A DNA stretch of 64,000 nucleotides. It comes from Cryptomeria japonica (lineage: Eukaryota > Streptophyta > Pinopsida > Cupressales > Cupressaceae). Where the stretch lies: NCBI RefSeq assembly GCF_030272615.1, contig NC_081413.1, positions 100,286,239 to 100,350,238 on the forward strand. Direction: 5' to 3'. Numbering within the stretch: position 1 is the stretch's first letter; each line of letters starts with the position of its first letter. A program made the translations under genes and the position numbers. Below are positions 25,060-36,861 of this stretch, in pieces. The notes beneath the pieces were generated by a model that saw nothing but the letters and a program-made list of their open reading frames with translations, was not told where the DNA came from and searched no databases.

Positions 25060-25530
25060 TGTAGATATTTGCAACGTACTTTTGAAAACTATTTGGTTTA
25101 TCATGGTATTGATGATGTGGTTAAGTCATTAGACATATGGGCATTTGTTGATGTAGATTGAACAAGTAACTTAAATAGTCAAAGATCCACTAGTGATTAT
25201 GTGTTTACGTTGTTTAGAGTAGTGAGTTGGATGAGTGAGAGACAAACCATAATTACATTGTCCACCAATGCAGAAAAATATATGGTTGATACACATGCCT
25301 CTAAAGAGATGGTTTGGTTACAAAGACTTGGTAATGGTATTGGTTTTGATTTTAGGATAGTGAGGATCAAATGTGGTAGTTAGAGTGTTATTTTCTTGGG
25401 CAAAAATCCCATGTATCATACTCATACTAAGCTTGTTTATGTTTAATATTAGTTTGTGTAAAGTATAATTAAGAATGATAAGGTGGTTATTGAAAAGGTT
25501 GACACTTTGGATAATGTTGTAGATTCTCTT
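25060..25530 (+). pseudogene. copia element 2 RNase H
   Basis: Frame 25201-25383 gives VVSWMSERQTIITLSTNAEK, then VDTHASKEMVWLQRL; upstream pieces read LVYHGID and FVDVD. Matches copia RNase H. The usual STTEAEY reads STNAEKY. Confidence 0.75.
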
Positions 25531-25641
25531 AAGAGTTAGTGACCATAGATAAGTTTTTTTGGTGCAAGAAGGACATGGGCCTTGATCATCAAACTTGATT
25601 CTATTTTATGTATATCATGTATGTAATTGCAATGTATAATG

Positions 25642-25654
25642 TCAAGAGGGATAA
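25642..25654 (+). other. polypurine tract of copia element 2
   Basis: caagagggataa directly before the 3' LTR start tgttagaataag, the expected position and composition. Confidence 0.65.
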
Positions 25655-26460
25655 TGTTAGAATAAGTGTCATTAACCTTACATTCTTATGGTATTCTCAG
25701 GTTTCTCCATGTTCTTTGGAAAGTGTTCTAGGGGACATGAGAGTAAAATCATTTAATATTTATCTCTATGATAAATTTTAATTGCACTTCAAAGAGGTGA
25801 ACACACATTGGTGATGGTTACAAGAAAAAATGAGATAAGTTTCTTTCTAGGCATCGAATTTGGGATTATCAATAGTCATGAGTTGGGCACACAAGTTTGG
25901 AGGGTCAAAGGTTGTCCTATTGTATGACCAAAAGAGTCATCGGGGAGTTACAAATCATCCAAGAAGTTGAAGAGTTGATTGACTATGGGCTAGGTGCCCA
26001 TGTTGAAGCCATGTGAATATTATTTTTTAATTTTCATGAAAATTATTTGTCTCTTATCCTAAGCATGGTTTTTTGAAAGTGGTTTTTTGCCTCTAGTTTT
26101 AGGCTACCATTGTGGGTTTACCTCCCTTAATTTTCTATATATTGGATCCATTGAATAATAGTTTTATGTTGAATTCTTGTAGGTATCAAGGTGCTACCAG
26201 GTTGATCAAAGGATATTATTGAAGTCTATTGTTATACATACCTTCATTGAAGATTAAAAATATACTTTCCCTCTTTCTAATGTAGGGTTTTTTCTTGAAA
26301 GGGGTTCTCCACATAAATATGACATCTCTTATGCTTTGTTGATTTTTACATTAATTATGGAACGTTCCACACTCATAATCTTAATTGGTTATATAATTTT
26401 CAAATTTCCAAACACATCCTTAAGTTGTTATTGTAGTTTAGTTTCACCTTGTTATCAACA
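25655..26460 (+). repeat. copia element 2, 3' LTR
   Basis: Starts tgttagaataag after the polypurine tract and ends near ttatcaaca. The last about 600 bp align with 18735-19326. Confidence 0.7.
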
Positions 26461-26639
26461 CCACACTCCTACACAAGCTTGGGTTTGCATTACTACTATA
26501 ATGTTTCTTAATTTTAGACTTGTTGTTGATATTGGTGTAGGCTTGCTATTTAATATTTTGAACAAATTTAAAAATTTTGTGGCATACTTCATTTGGGAAA
26601 TACAAATGCCATGATCAATTTATTTTAGCTCAATGGTGG

Positions 26640-27300
26640 CCAATAAAATATTTTAATATACCTAAGTATACTATTTAAAACTCTTTTCTCATGGCTTCTC
26701 TGAACTCAACAATGACCAAGTCATTAGTTACCATAAAAATTAATTCTACATACAAGAAAATAATTAAAATCTCATTGTGACTTTCCTTTATGTAGAGTAT
26801 GTGTTGATCATTTATTTTTATAGATCTATTACTCAACATATATGATTCAAGCCTACTATACCATTATTATGGTGTGTGCTTCAATTTGTAGAGTTACACT
26901 TTATTTTCTTATCCTAAGACTTCATAGCCAAGGGGTTGTTCAATATAAATTTATTCCTTTAGCTCTCCATTTAGGAAGTAGATTTCACATTTATTTGGTA
27001 CAAATCCCACTTTTGTTTAGCTACTATTTCCAAGATTACCCACACGACTTTCATCCTTGCTATGGAAGCATGTGTCTCATCATAATCACTTCTAGGCTAC
27101 TATTTGTACCATTTCATAATCATGCTTACTTTATATTGTTTGATCCTTCATCATTTCTCTTGGTCTTATAGACCCACTTGATGATATTCACTTATTTACT
27201 AGTTGGTATATTAGTTATCTCCCTTGTCTTATTTCTTTCTATTGCATCTATCTCCGCATCCATGACCTCACACAATTTCTTTTTTTTATTTACAATTGCT
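26640..27300 (-). pseudogene. copia element 3 RT and RNase H debris
   Basis: Minus-strand pieces KKLCEVMDAEIDAIERNKT and WVYKTKRNDEG (RT N-terminal block) near 27290-27150, a YVE-stop relic of the catalytic YVDD near 26800, then a VLNSILRYIKIF-like piece near 26660. Heavily interrupted. Confidence 0.55.
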
Positions 27301-28079
27301 TCAATGTGATAGTAGATCATTATAAGAAAATAATTTAAATTTTTTTTTTATCTTTCTTGGTATCATGTAGGTGAATGTTGGATTTGAATTCTTGTTGCTA
27401 GATTTGCTTGACTATGAATTATGTCTTCAGATTTAAGTGGTGGACTCTAGATTTGTAGATAATCTTCAAAGCCAAGTGCTAGGATTTTTATCTACTATAA
27501 GTGATCTCTAGAGATATTCGTTGATCTCTAGATCTATTATATGTGGTATTTGGAGGTGTGTATTGGGATTTGGATCTACTACAGGGGATCTTTAAAACTA
27601 TATGTTGGTCTCCAAATCTATCGTGCATACACTTTGCTAATCTTCATTTGCTTCTTCATCATCATCCATGAGTACTATTATTGAGATACCTAAGAAGGTT
27701 CCCACCATGTCATCCCATAATTTAATTTATATGAATAAACAATAAACCTTCTAACTACAAGCTTCTTGGTGACAGGGTTATACAATGTGTATGCATGGAA
27801 TTATTAATTAAAGCCTTTGAAGATGGACTTTTCTTCTCTATCATCTATTTTTTTACCTTTTTTCCCTTGGCACAAATGCATATGCCACATACCCATAAAA
27901 TTGAGGTGCTCCACACTTCATTTGTATTTTGTCCATGCTTCTTATGAAATCTTGCAATACATGACCTTTGTGGTATATTTCTTTAACAAGTATACAATTG
28001 TTGTAATAGTTCCATCTTAAAATTCATTTGGAAGCCCTTTGGCCTTCAACACATTTCTATAAATCTCCACAATGTTTTT

Positions 28080-28470
28080 TTTCTTTCTCTCTACAACTCC
28101 ATTTTGTTGTGAAGTGTATAGCTAGTTGCAAAATCTCTCTTAATACCTTCATTCTTACAAGAGATTAAAAATTATTTAGAGGCATACTCTCCTTCTTTGT
28201 ATGATTTGAGGACCTTGTTGAAGTGTTCACATTGTGTCTTAGACAAAGCATCAAACTCTTTACACTCCTCCAAGGCTTCAAATTTGTGCTTTAAGAAGTA
28301 GACTTGCGTCTCTCTATTGTAGTCATCAATGAAGGTCATAAAATATTCATTTTTATCTAGGGCGAGAGATTGCATGCGGCTACATAAGTATGAATGCAAA
28401 AATTTTGAATGGTTATTTTTCCCTCTTAGACTTATTTGATTGAAATGACTACCTATGTTATTTTCCTAAA
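28080..28470 (-). pseudogene. copia element 3 integrase fragment
   Basis: Frame 28172-28399 reads YFMTFIDDYNRETQVYFLKH and FEALEECKEFDAL, the integrase core of copia; CNN-like and NGVVERKK-like parts follow toward 28080 in other frames (plus-strand ctacaactccattttgttg). Strongly decayed. Confidence 0.65.
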
Positions 28471-28813
28471 ATGGAAGTTTCATATTTTATATTAGGCTCT
28501 ACAATGTTTGATAATCCCTTAGCCATATCCTTCTTAGACAAAAGACTAGGTATAGAATAACTCAAATGTACATACCTTAAATGATAGATCATAGAGGGAT
28601 ATTTGATGGCCATCTTAAAGGTTTCCTATTGTGGTTGTGCTGTACTCTTTATGTGCTTGAGAGGAGTTGTTGCATATTATGTTGGAAAAATAATTTCATC
28701 CATAGAGGAAACATTTGATTCTTTATCATCTGGACTATTGTAATATTATCATTTCTCTCTTTTTTTAATCAAAGATGACGCACTCTCCATTTTTCATCAT
28801 CACTCTATAGCCT

Positions 28814-29050
28814 TTAGAACCAAATATCCAAATTTAATAAATTATATTTTATGTTTGGGGCATAACAAATATTCTCTATTTCTCTTTTATCACTAGGCCT
28901 GACACAATATATAGTAGAGCTTCTATCCACTATTGGAACTATTTCATTATTCTCCATTTTGATCTTAGATTGGACATTCTTATTGATGAATGTAAACAAG
29001 TTTTCATTTCCACTCATGTGGTTACTGCATCCACTATCTATGTAACAAAT
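28814..29050 (-). pseudogene. copia element 3 protease-region fragment
   Basis: Minus-strand reading gives DSGCSNHMSGNENLFTFI followed by ENICYAPNIKYNLLNL, the aspartic protease active site (D-S-G) and its downstream segment. A short but recognisable piece. Confidence 0.7.
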
Positions 29051-29549
29051 GTTAGCACTATCCTACTCAATAATGTTGCATATGATAAATGTTGTTAACT
29101 ACTTAGGTTCAACCTCCTTCTCATCAGTCACATTTGAACTTTATTTTTGGAGTTTAGCTATGAGTTACTTGCCACTTCTTGGATTTTTTTGTCCTTCTAA
29201 ATTTGCATATTTTAGAATCACTTCTTCCTTTACCTCTAGAGTTTCTTAGGCATATAATTATTTAGGCATTGCTTGTGGGTATGAAATGAACCCATTATTA
29301 ACTCATCCACCATTAGTTATGACAAATCTTTAGCCTCTTTTATTGCAATGACTACATTGTCAAATTATATTAAAAGACTCCTATGAATTTTTTGACGATA
29401 TTGCAATCATTAATATCTTCACCATTAATTTTTAACTAGTTTGTTAGACTGCATATTCTTGTATGGAAGTTTAAAAGAGATTCAACATCCTTCATCTAAA
29501 GGGTTTCAAACTCTCTTCTAAGTAATTGTAATCTGACTAACTTTACTTT

Positions 29550-29840
29550 TTAAGTCCATTTCTCTATGTTCTGAAGAATCTCTAATGCCTCCTTTGATTC
29601 GTTAGTTAATGTTATTTCAAGAAAGATGGTTGTTGCCATTTCTTTTTCAATAATGCTCAAGGCTTTTGCATCTTTCCTGTAAGTCTCTTTTAGTGGGGTC
29701 TTTTGGACATTTGTGAGGGTGCATATGTTGTTGAGTTCCCATAAATCATTAACGACTGAAATCATTTTCATTTTGTTTGACCAAACACCATAGTTTCTTC
29801 CATCAGATATGGGTTATTGTTGCCAACTCTTAATGTATGT
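29550..29840 (-). pseudogene. copia element 3 gag fragment
   Basis: NNNPYLMEETMVFGQTKMKM then VVNDLWELN, YRKDAKALSIIEKEMATTIF and SKEALEILQNIE match the N-terminal half of copia gag. A stop separates the two pieces at 29768. Confidence 0.65.
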
Positions 29841-29930
29841 TCGAGCCATGCTAAAAAATCAAAATCAAACTCTAATTCCCAAACCTCTAATGTCCAATGC
29901 AATCTTGAACTTCTAATTCTAATACTATTT

Positions 29931-31521
29931 GTTGAAAAAGAAAAAACAGAAACAAGACCACACATTATTTCTTTAATACTGATCTTTTGTAAAAACAACA
30001 ACAATGGAGACTATTGAAGGAGACAACTCTCTAACTCCGAGAAGTATTTTCTATTTATATAAAAAATCTTATATAGAATATTTACGAACATGCTACATAA
30101 TGTTTACAAATAGCTTTGCTTGCTATGGTTTACGCTCTCTCTAGAACAACTAGGTGTATTCAACTTTTGGGAGTTGTTACTTTCTGGAGTTGTTGTTGTT
30201 GTTGTGTTTCAATTGTCTTATGTTCTTCAACTCTAAAACTTCTCTATGCTTTATGTTTGTTTTTTACCCTTTTTGGTTTTCACATACTAGTTCCTCCTTC
30301 CCCTATCCCCTTGCCATCCCCCAATCCTGAAAAAATTTGTTGTTCACAAACTAACTTAAATAAGAGCATACAAAATAGAGCCTCAAAAAATAAATGATAT
30401 TTGACGGATGTTGCAAGTTATGATGTCTCTAAATCTAAAAGATCTTGGGTAGGAATAAAGGGCCTATAAAATAATTTCTCTAACTCAAGGTTAGGTATTT
30501 CCAACAATCTATTAACAAAGAATAATGTGATAATAATTGCTTTAAAAAATAAGTTTATTTAAAATATAAAAGAGAAATTTTAAGGATTATGTGTACAAAC
30601 ATTATTATTGCCATCCTAATTTTTAAATATTGAAACAAAAAAAATGAAAATTTAGAAGTTTATGCTGAAGTTATAATAAGACACACAGAAAAGAGCACTC
30701 AAACTGTTAAGCCTTCAAGAATATATATCATAAGGAGGGGTCTTGATGATTGACAAGATTCGAAATATATGAAGATCATGACTATTAGTAATGGACTCCC
30801 AATACGTGATGGACACATCTATATGTAAATTATGTATTATATTTTTATTTTATTATAAAAAATAATACTTTTGATCATTAAAAAATAAGAAAAACAATAT
30901 AAATTTTTTAATTATTTGAAATCATATAAAATAATTAAAAAAATATATTTTTTAAGTATTTTATGATTAAGAGATCCATAAGTGCATCTATCTTTTGATA
31001 AAAGTATTGCAATTACATTGATTTGATTTTGAACTTTTAACATTGGTTTAGTTGTTTGAGTTATTAAATTTGGAGGGGTAATATCCACTCTCTTAATTTA
31101 TTGTGCAAAATTTCATTTCATTTCATTTCAATTATTTTATGATTAGAGAAAAGTATCCAATAGTTGAGTATGTTCCAATAGTTATTACGTTTTGTTGATT
31201 TAATGCCCAATATTTTTAACAATTTTGTACCAATAATTATGACTTTAAAGTTTTTAGTGTTGATGGTGACTACCCATAATTGAATGAATTGTATTCGCTA
31301 TCTAAAACACATGAGCGACAATAAAACATGACTTTGTACTCACTTTTTTTTGGGCTTGCTGATGTGACATCATATTTGATGATGTGGACCTGAAAGTAAG
31401 GGACATGCCAGGTGAGCTGTTGTAAAAATTAGGAAGTGATTTGAAATTATCACAGGAGATTTTGAAAAACACTGAATTAGGGTTCTCTATTGAATCCTCT
31501 CCCAAATTATTGATATTAATA
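29931..31521. other. no recognisable gene
   Basis: Probably begins with the decayed 5' LTR of copia element 3 (from 29930). A frame at 30116-30397 and a minus frame at 31302-31505 show no known domain. 31108-31130 carries a short (atttc)n run. Confidence 0.4.
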
Positions 31522-31604
31522 AAATAAATTTAATATTTCAAAATATAAAAATGATTTTACTGAAAATAAATTTAATATTTCAAAATATAAAAACGATTTT
31601 ACTG
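31522..31604. repeat. 42-bp tandem duplication
   Basis: aataaatttaatatttcaaa through gattttactg occurs twice in direct succession with a 42-bp period and one visible substitution (aaatgatt versus aaacgatt). Confidence 0.85.
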
Positions 31605-32490
31605 ACATTGCCCCTTCCTAGGAGGCAATGCAGTGAAAATCTGGGCAAGGCATATATCTTAATCTCCGTATAAAGTACAGATTTTCATGTCTCATATCTG
31701 AGCTGTGAGCTTGTTGATTTCTAGGTGTTTTTGGTCTGTTGTACTCTTTGTTTTTCATCTCAGTTTGATTGTCAGCTGACATCCCCACTATAAGGAATAG
31801 CGTGCATGTTGGTGGATTGAAGTTGTGCTATTTAATTTTCGAGAAGAATCTCTTCATGGGTGTTAACGTGCTCAGATTGAAAAAAACCAACTACTAGAAA
31901 TAAATAATTGCAGTTATTACAAGGACAGATTCCTTGAATGATGAAATGAAACAAATATGAATAGTACTGTAGATTCCCCCCCCAATCCCAATTCTACATT
32001 AGGTTTGAAGATAAACATATGATATGCATGAAGATCTCTGACATGCTTCCCCTGAATACCTGTCTGTGGTAACAGAGCTCCATCTCCTTTGAAGACTCCA
32101 TCTGGGCTGCCTTCTCTCTTACACATGTTACCTGCAATTCATGAACTTCCATGCTATGTACTTGCAGAGGGTGTTGGTAGTTGCAGAAGGCAACCCATTT
32201 ACTGCAAATAAGCAGGCAGCTTTTTTGGATTCTTGGGGATTCTGGCTCTGCAATTAACCAATTTCACAGACTTGTCAAAAATGACTATGACAAACAGAGA
32301 CATGAGAAAGGGATGGTGTATGGATAGTTGTCCATCACCATGTTAGGGTTCTCTAGGGTTTTGTGTAGCTTAACTTTCCCCAAGCAGGGCCTTTTAGGGT
32401 TTTCTTAATCTGTCTTGAAAACACAAGGTTTCCAATTTCAAGTACATGATTTGGCAATTGAATACCGACGAGCTGCTTAATTTATGTGTC
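31605..32490. other. upstream region of the EPFL gene
   Basis: About 900 bp with more balanced base composition than the flanking spacer, likely promoter and leader of the gene downstream. The minus-strand frame at 31917-32126 has no recognisable domain. No TATA box could be assigned with confidence. Confidence 0.35.
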
Positions 32491-32672
32491 AATGGAATAT
32501 GATTGCTGGTGTGTGAGCTCTGTTTTTCTTAAAGACACTCAGGTGGGTATTAGGAGCTCATGATATTGAAGTGTTATAAGGAACTTTCACCGTTGGAAAA
32601 CCATGAGACCGAAGATCAGATGCTATATTAGTTTGGTTTTACTGTTGCAACTTGTAATAGGTGTGCTTGCTC
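32491..32672 (+). repeat. tandem duplication of EPFL exon 1 region, copy 1
   Basis: 182-bp unit starting aatggaatatgattgctgg, repeated directly at 32673. It holds an ATG at 32603 whose first codons parallel the real exon 1 (MRPKIRCYISLVLLLQ versus MRLKIRSYTSLVLLLH). The frame runs into copy 2 and stops at 32696-32698 after 31 codons. The splice donor used in copy 2 lies outside the repeated unit, so copy 1 cannot be spliced the same way. If transcribed it would act as an upstream ORF. Confidence 0.85.
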
Positions 32673-32856
32673 AATGGAATATGATTGCTGGTGTGTGAGC
32701 TCTGTTTTTCTTAAAAGCAATCAGGTGGGTATCAGGAATTCATGATATTGAAGAGCTACAGCGAACATTTCACCATCGGAAAACCATGAGACTGAAGATC
32801 AGAAGCTATACTAGTTTGGTTTTACTGCTGCATCTTGTAATAGGCGTGCTTCCTCT
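32673..32856 (+). repeat. tandem duplication of EPFL exon 1 region, copy 2
   Basis: Second copy, containing the ATG (32786) and signal-peptide codons of the intact gene. It differs from copy 1 by scattered substitutions and short indels. Confidence 0.85.
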
Positions 32857-33574
32857 TGTGCACGGTGAGCACCATTAATGAAGGCTTAAAATCAGTTAGG
32901 GAAGACCAGTTTCAGTTGTAGTCTGGATTTGTTTAGGCTTTGGTTCAAAAGGATGTTCTTTCTTGCTCTGGATTCGATTGTGTTATTGCTTTTTACATTC
33001 AGAAGCAAGAAAGAACAACATTAATAGATTGAAAGAACAACATTAATAGATTGTTTGTGGAAACTTGATAACTTGATGGCTTATATAACATGAATGATGA
33101 TTCTCATTTTGCAGGACGCCCAACACTGCTGAACATAAGGACAGCTCTTGTCCAAGCTGAAATTCCCTCTTCAAGAGTATGAACTTCATCCTAAAATTAT
33201 CATATGATTTTGATCAGTTGGTTCATATTTCCTTTTTATAGTATTCATTGCCAGGATTGGAGTTTTTATCATGCTTTTGTTCTATGACAGAGTTCTAAAT
33301 TGCTTTTATTGTATTTTTACAGGTTGCAGACGGAAGAAAACCAGGGCAGATGCAACAAGTAGAGTCCATGATTGGCTCAAGTCCTCCTAAATGCCACAGT
33401 AAATGCAATTCATGTGGGCCATGTGAGCCAGTTCAAATTCCTGCAGAACCCAAGGGCAGAAATTCAAGTTCAAGTTCTATAGCTTTTCAGAGGCCTATGA
33501 GAAACCAAGAAAATACCAACTACAAGCCCATGAATTGGAAATGCAAGTGTGGAAACAACTTATTCAATCCATAG
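32786..33574 (+). CDS. EPIDERMAL PATTERNING FACTOR-like secreted peptide (EPFL)
   Basis: Three exons, 32786-32864, 33115-33176 and 33323-33574, joined by GT-AG introns (gtgagc...gcag, gtatga...acag), give a 130-residue precursor in one frame. Residues 1-26 form a signal peptide (basic MRLKIR, then a leucine-rich core ending PLVHG). The C-terminal domain, from about residue 63, has IGSSPPKCHSKCNSCGPCEP and ends NYKPMNWKCKCGNNLFNP: six cysteines in C-x3-C-x2-C-x2-C ... C-x-C order, the EPFL pattern. Family members are secreted, disulphide-bonded ligands of ERECTA-family receptor kinases that control stomatal spacing or organ growth. The YKPM-WKC-C ending looks closest to the EPFL1 type, but I would not fix the subfamily. 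No break is seen. The ATG at 32786 is chosen because it alone joins the signal peptide to the donor site; the duplicated ATG at 32603 opens a dead-end frame. Confidence 0.9.
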
Positions 33575-33894
33575 AACTGTATGTCAGTATTCATCATATG
33601 AAGAATTTTATATGTTGAGCTGGCTATCTACACTTTGTTGTCACATTATCCGGACTTATGAAATTCTATGAAAATAATAGAAATGGGTGTTTATGTCTCT
33701 CAGTTTTTTAATTTTGACCAAAGAAGGCAATTTCCCAACTGATCTTTCTGCAACTGCTTTGTGTTTGTTGTCTGATCATCCAAGGCACGGTTTTACAAAT
33801 TCACAACGGGCTTTTAAAAATATTCAATTGATATATTGTTTAAATTTCATTCTCCTCGGGTTGGTAGGAGAAGAGGAGAAGAGCACCTGTGTGA
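33575..33894 (+). other. EPFL 3' flank
   Basis: Likely 3' untranslated region; AT-rich, with aaaataatag at 33671-33680 as a possible polyadenylation region. No other gene seen. Confidence 0.4.
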
Positions 33895-34253
33895 TTTAAC
33901 TGTTTATAGTTATTGTTCTGACTTCTGGGCATTAAAGACAAACATTGTGAGTGCAAGGGTCAAAAAGTGGTCATTTCAAAGTGTTGTTGAAACATATTCT
34001 CTTTTGCCCCATTACACATTCACTTTGATAACCAAAACATTTGCACAACTGAACCAATACTCATGCACAAATGCCCCAATAATGGTGCACTATTGGTATC
34101 AATAAAATTGTAAAATTGATCTAATTACTAAGGTTTTTTTCCAAAAAGTTGGTGGCTATTGGCCCACTAGATGCTTTTTTAGTGGGCTTTTAATTAGAAA
34201 AATTGAATGAATGGTAATTGGAACATGGGCGGTAACTAGTGCTCTTCCCCTAA
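33895..34253 (-). repeat. dispersed repeat, copy B (inverted)
   Basis: Reverse complement is collinear with 504-899 and shares its first 14 bases. About 320 bp downstream of the EPFL stop codon. Confidence 0.6.
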
Positions 34254-35029
34254 GGGTGAAAAGTAGATATCCATGCCTTTGATTTTTGGGTCCACAATAA
34301 TTAGGGGGTTCTATATGCATTGACTAAAATGTAAGATGGGGTATTTTGTATGGAAGTTGGTAAGTATCGGTGTTTGATCTTAATTCTATCACCTTTCCTC
34401 TTTAGAAGTTCATCTTGACTCTTAAATATTATATTAATTATCCTAATTCAAATATATGAACACAAATTGATCTAGACCATCTCTCCAGTTATGGATCTAA
34501 ACCCTAAACTTCAAATTCAAAGTTTTAGACAGGGCTATGTTCCCACCATTTTCACTAGCTCTTGAGAGTTGACTAAAGTGTGAATTATTCTAAATTACAC
34601 ACTAAGGTGACATATATAAGGACGAATCATAATCCAAACGAACTATCTAGGAATTGGTAAGATGAATTAAAAATAGCATCAATAAACATAAATAATGTAG
34701 CTAAAGTGGTATTATATATGTTGGCACCCCAATTTGTTGTATTTTATTTTTCTTTGTTTTGCCTCTATGTAGTGCTTTTGACCCTATCTACCCGCCATTG
34801 ATAATTGATTTGATAAATCCTAGTTAGGTCCATTGTGTTGAAATATTTTCTAAGAGGATTCTTTCAATGTGTGTTCATAAAATCCCTTAGTAAAATGTGT
34901 TATTGGGGTGATTTTCTTTTTGGTTTCCTTTCAAACTTCGGGGTCCAACAAGAAGTTAGCACTTGCACATTGGGTTCCTTCTTCCCTTTTCTCCCTACTC
35001 TTATCATGTATACCTTAATTCCCTCTTAG
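34254..35029. other. no recognisable gene
   Basis: AT-rich spacer. The frame at 34835-35029 has no known motif. Confidence 0.45.
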
Positions 35030-35830
35030 ACCTCAAGACTCGGTGGGATTTTGGATCTAAGTTTAAGTTCCCATTTTCCTTTTATTTTTTTCCCTTTGAT
35101 CCCCTTGTAACCTTACCTTTCATCTCATCATGGGCTTGAGAACTCTCTTCAAACTTGGAACCTTAGGTGTTTCCTCCCACACTTCATCTTCCCTTCTGGT
35201 AAATTTTGTCAAAATATCATTTCAAACCTCTAGCCTTGACTAGAATTGGGAACCTAAAAATCCAAGTTCTTGTTTCCTCTTTGAGTCTAATCCTCATAGT
35301 GTAATGGTCATTCCTTTTTTTCAAATCCTATGTTTCAATAGGAACCTAAAACTATAGGTTCTTGTTCATTGTTTCCATTCAAAGTCTACTCCCCCATGTA
35401 TATTCATCTTCATCTTCTTTTGATCCTATCTTGAACTAGAAACCTTAGGTTTTAGTTCCAACTTCCACTTCACTCTCGACCTCCATAGTTCTAGTTGGAC
35501 TTCAAATTCCCAATTCTAATTAGGACTTGGAACCTATTTTGCCCTACTCTCTAAACTTGACTCACATATTTCTAAATTTTGATTTTATCCCAATCCTTGT
35601 TGTTTCTTGATGTCTTCCATGTTCCATTTTCGCTCTGAGTATAGAACTCAACCTACAAATCCTAGGTTCTTATTCTATTGTAAGACCCAACCCTCATATA
35701 TTATGTGCAATTTACAAGTACTTTTCAAAACTCAAACCCCTTTGATGTCATGTTCAGATTTCAAAGTGTTAGTTTCCTATTCCCTTTCAAAACTCGAAAC
35801 ACATGTGTGACACTTCTAAGGTTCCAACTT
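35030..35830. repeat. degenerate tandem array, roughly 90-100 bp period
   Basis: Variants of a block with ggaacctta or ggaacctaa, then ggttcttgtt or ggttttagttcc, then a pyrimidine-rich stretch with catct or cctcat, recur near 35155, 35245, 35335, 35440, 35545 and 35650. The units are strongly diverged; the period is by eye. Probably an internal array of an old LTR element. Confidence 0.45.
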
Positions 35831-36350
35831 TTAGGTTTCTCCTAGAATTTGACACCCACAATGAGCTTCATATTAAAGTGCATATTTTCAAACAAGTTCT
35901 GAGTGTCAAATTATCACAACACTATGTTTTCTCACCTAACTATCTACCATAAATGCAAAAGGTTAAATCGTAAATACCTAACTAACTCCATCTATGCATA
36001 ATAGGTTGATACATAAAAGACATGCATTTATCTCAATAGACCAACATATCCCTTATCAAGTAACCTACTAACTCAAATGGGCTCATTTAATTATCAATAT
36101 AGGAAGCGTAACTTCTTGGATGATTTTTTTTACTGTATGTACACTAGGAAAGGCTTCTAGGTTGTTCGATTGATTGTGTATAACAAATTAATTGAAAACA
36201 ATAAATTAAACTAAAAACATAACAATATTGAAAATAAATCCAACTACAACACTTGTCTCGGATTATTGTTCAATGACACAACTGTTATTGTGGGTTACTA
36301 AAAACTACAACTATCAAAGATGTAGAATACCTTAAGTGCCCCTTGCTTAG
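35831..36350. other. no recognisable gene
   Basis: Spacer without readable domains. Confidence 0.45.
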
Positions 36351-36351
36351 G

Positions 36352-36421
36352 TATTCCTCACACATATATGGTTTAGTTAACTAAGTTATTCCTCACACAT
36401 ATATGGTTTAGTTAACTAAGT
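36352..36421. repeat. 35-bp perfect tandem duplication
   Basis: tattcctcacacatatatgg plus gtttagttaactaag occurs twice back to back with a 35-bp period and no visible mismatch, so it is recent. Confidence 0.9.
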
Positions 36422-36861
36422 GCTCAAAACTCACAAGTAAATTGCTCCATTGAAAGTACAATCTATTGTTTCTATTAAAATGAAATCACTATTGAAACAT
36501 AATGATGCTTCAACCTTCTATCATCTACAATCTACTGAAAGATCCCTTCTCCAACTGAGTGGAAAACTGAACTAAATTTTTTGAATTTTGGTTTATTTTC
36601 TTGTCGGATTTTTCTTTGACTAGCAAAGGGAGTGTTTTGGTTTGGTTTGTATTTTGAGTTTTTTGATGCCAAATGGTAATACAATGCTTGAAAGAGATAT
36701 AAACACAACAATGGAACGCTTTTGGACTTTTCCTACTATGAAATAATTGACTAATCAGGAAATCAAAATTCTGATTTTTATTACAACAAACAACAATTGC
36801 AATTTTGAAAGATTTATTTCAATAGAAGGGCAAATAGCATATTAGGGTCCCACGACAAGCT

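Larger units (their letters stand above)
18735..26460 (+). mobile_element. strongly decayed Ty1/copia element 2 with nested insertions
   Basis: Homologous flanks of about 600 bp (18735-19326 and 25855-26460) act as LTRs; both contain ttttttgcctctagttttag and end near tttcacctt-ttatcaac. In plus-strand order there is a primer site (19329-19340), gag, protease remnant, integrase, RT, RNase H, a purine-rich tract (25642-25654) and the downstream LTR start at 25655. The coding part is broken everywhere and is split by two inserted LTR-like sequences (20322-22037, about 23191-23951). Without the two inserts it is near 5.2 kb, normal for copia. Confidence 0.8.
26640..29930 (-). mobile_element. decayed Ty1/copia element 3
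   Basis: Minus-strand copia domains run in order: gag (29830-29550), protease-adjacent part (29017-28814), integrase (28470-28080), RT and RNase H debris (27300-26640). A primer-site-like sequence at 29916-29929 (attctaatactatt on the plus strand) differs from the expected ctctgatacca only by transitions, placing the 5' LTR at 29930 upward. I could not pair LTRs. It lies head-to-tail against the 3' LTR of element 2, so the order of insertion is unclear. Confidence 0.65.

Noticed and set aside
26842-27171. 109-codon plus-strand frame
   Set aside because: Lies opposite decayed copia element 3 RT, whose minus-strand motifs explain the region better.
32603-32698. Short signal-peptide-like frame as a separate secreted peptide gene
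   Set aside because: It is the duplicated exon 1 of the EPFL gene running into a stop in copy 2; no mature peptide follows.
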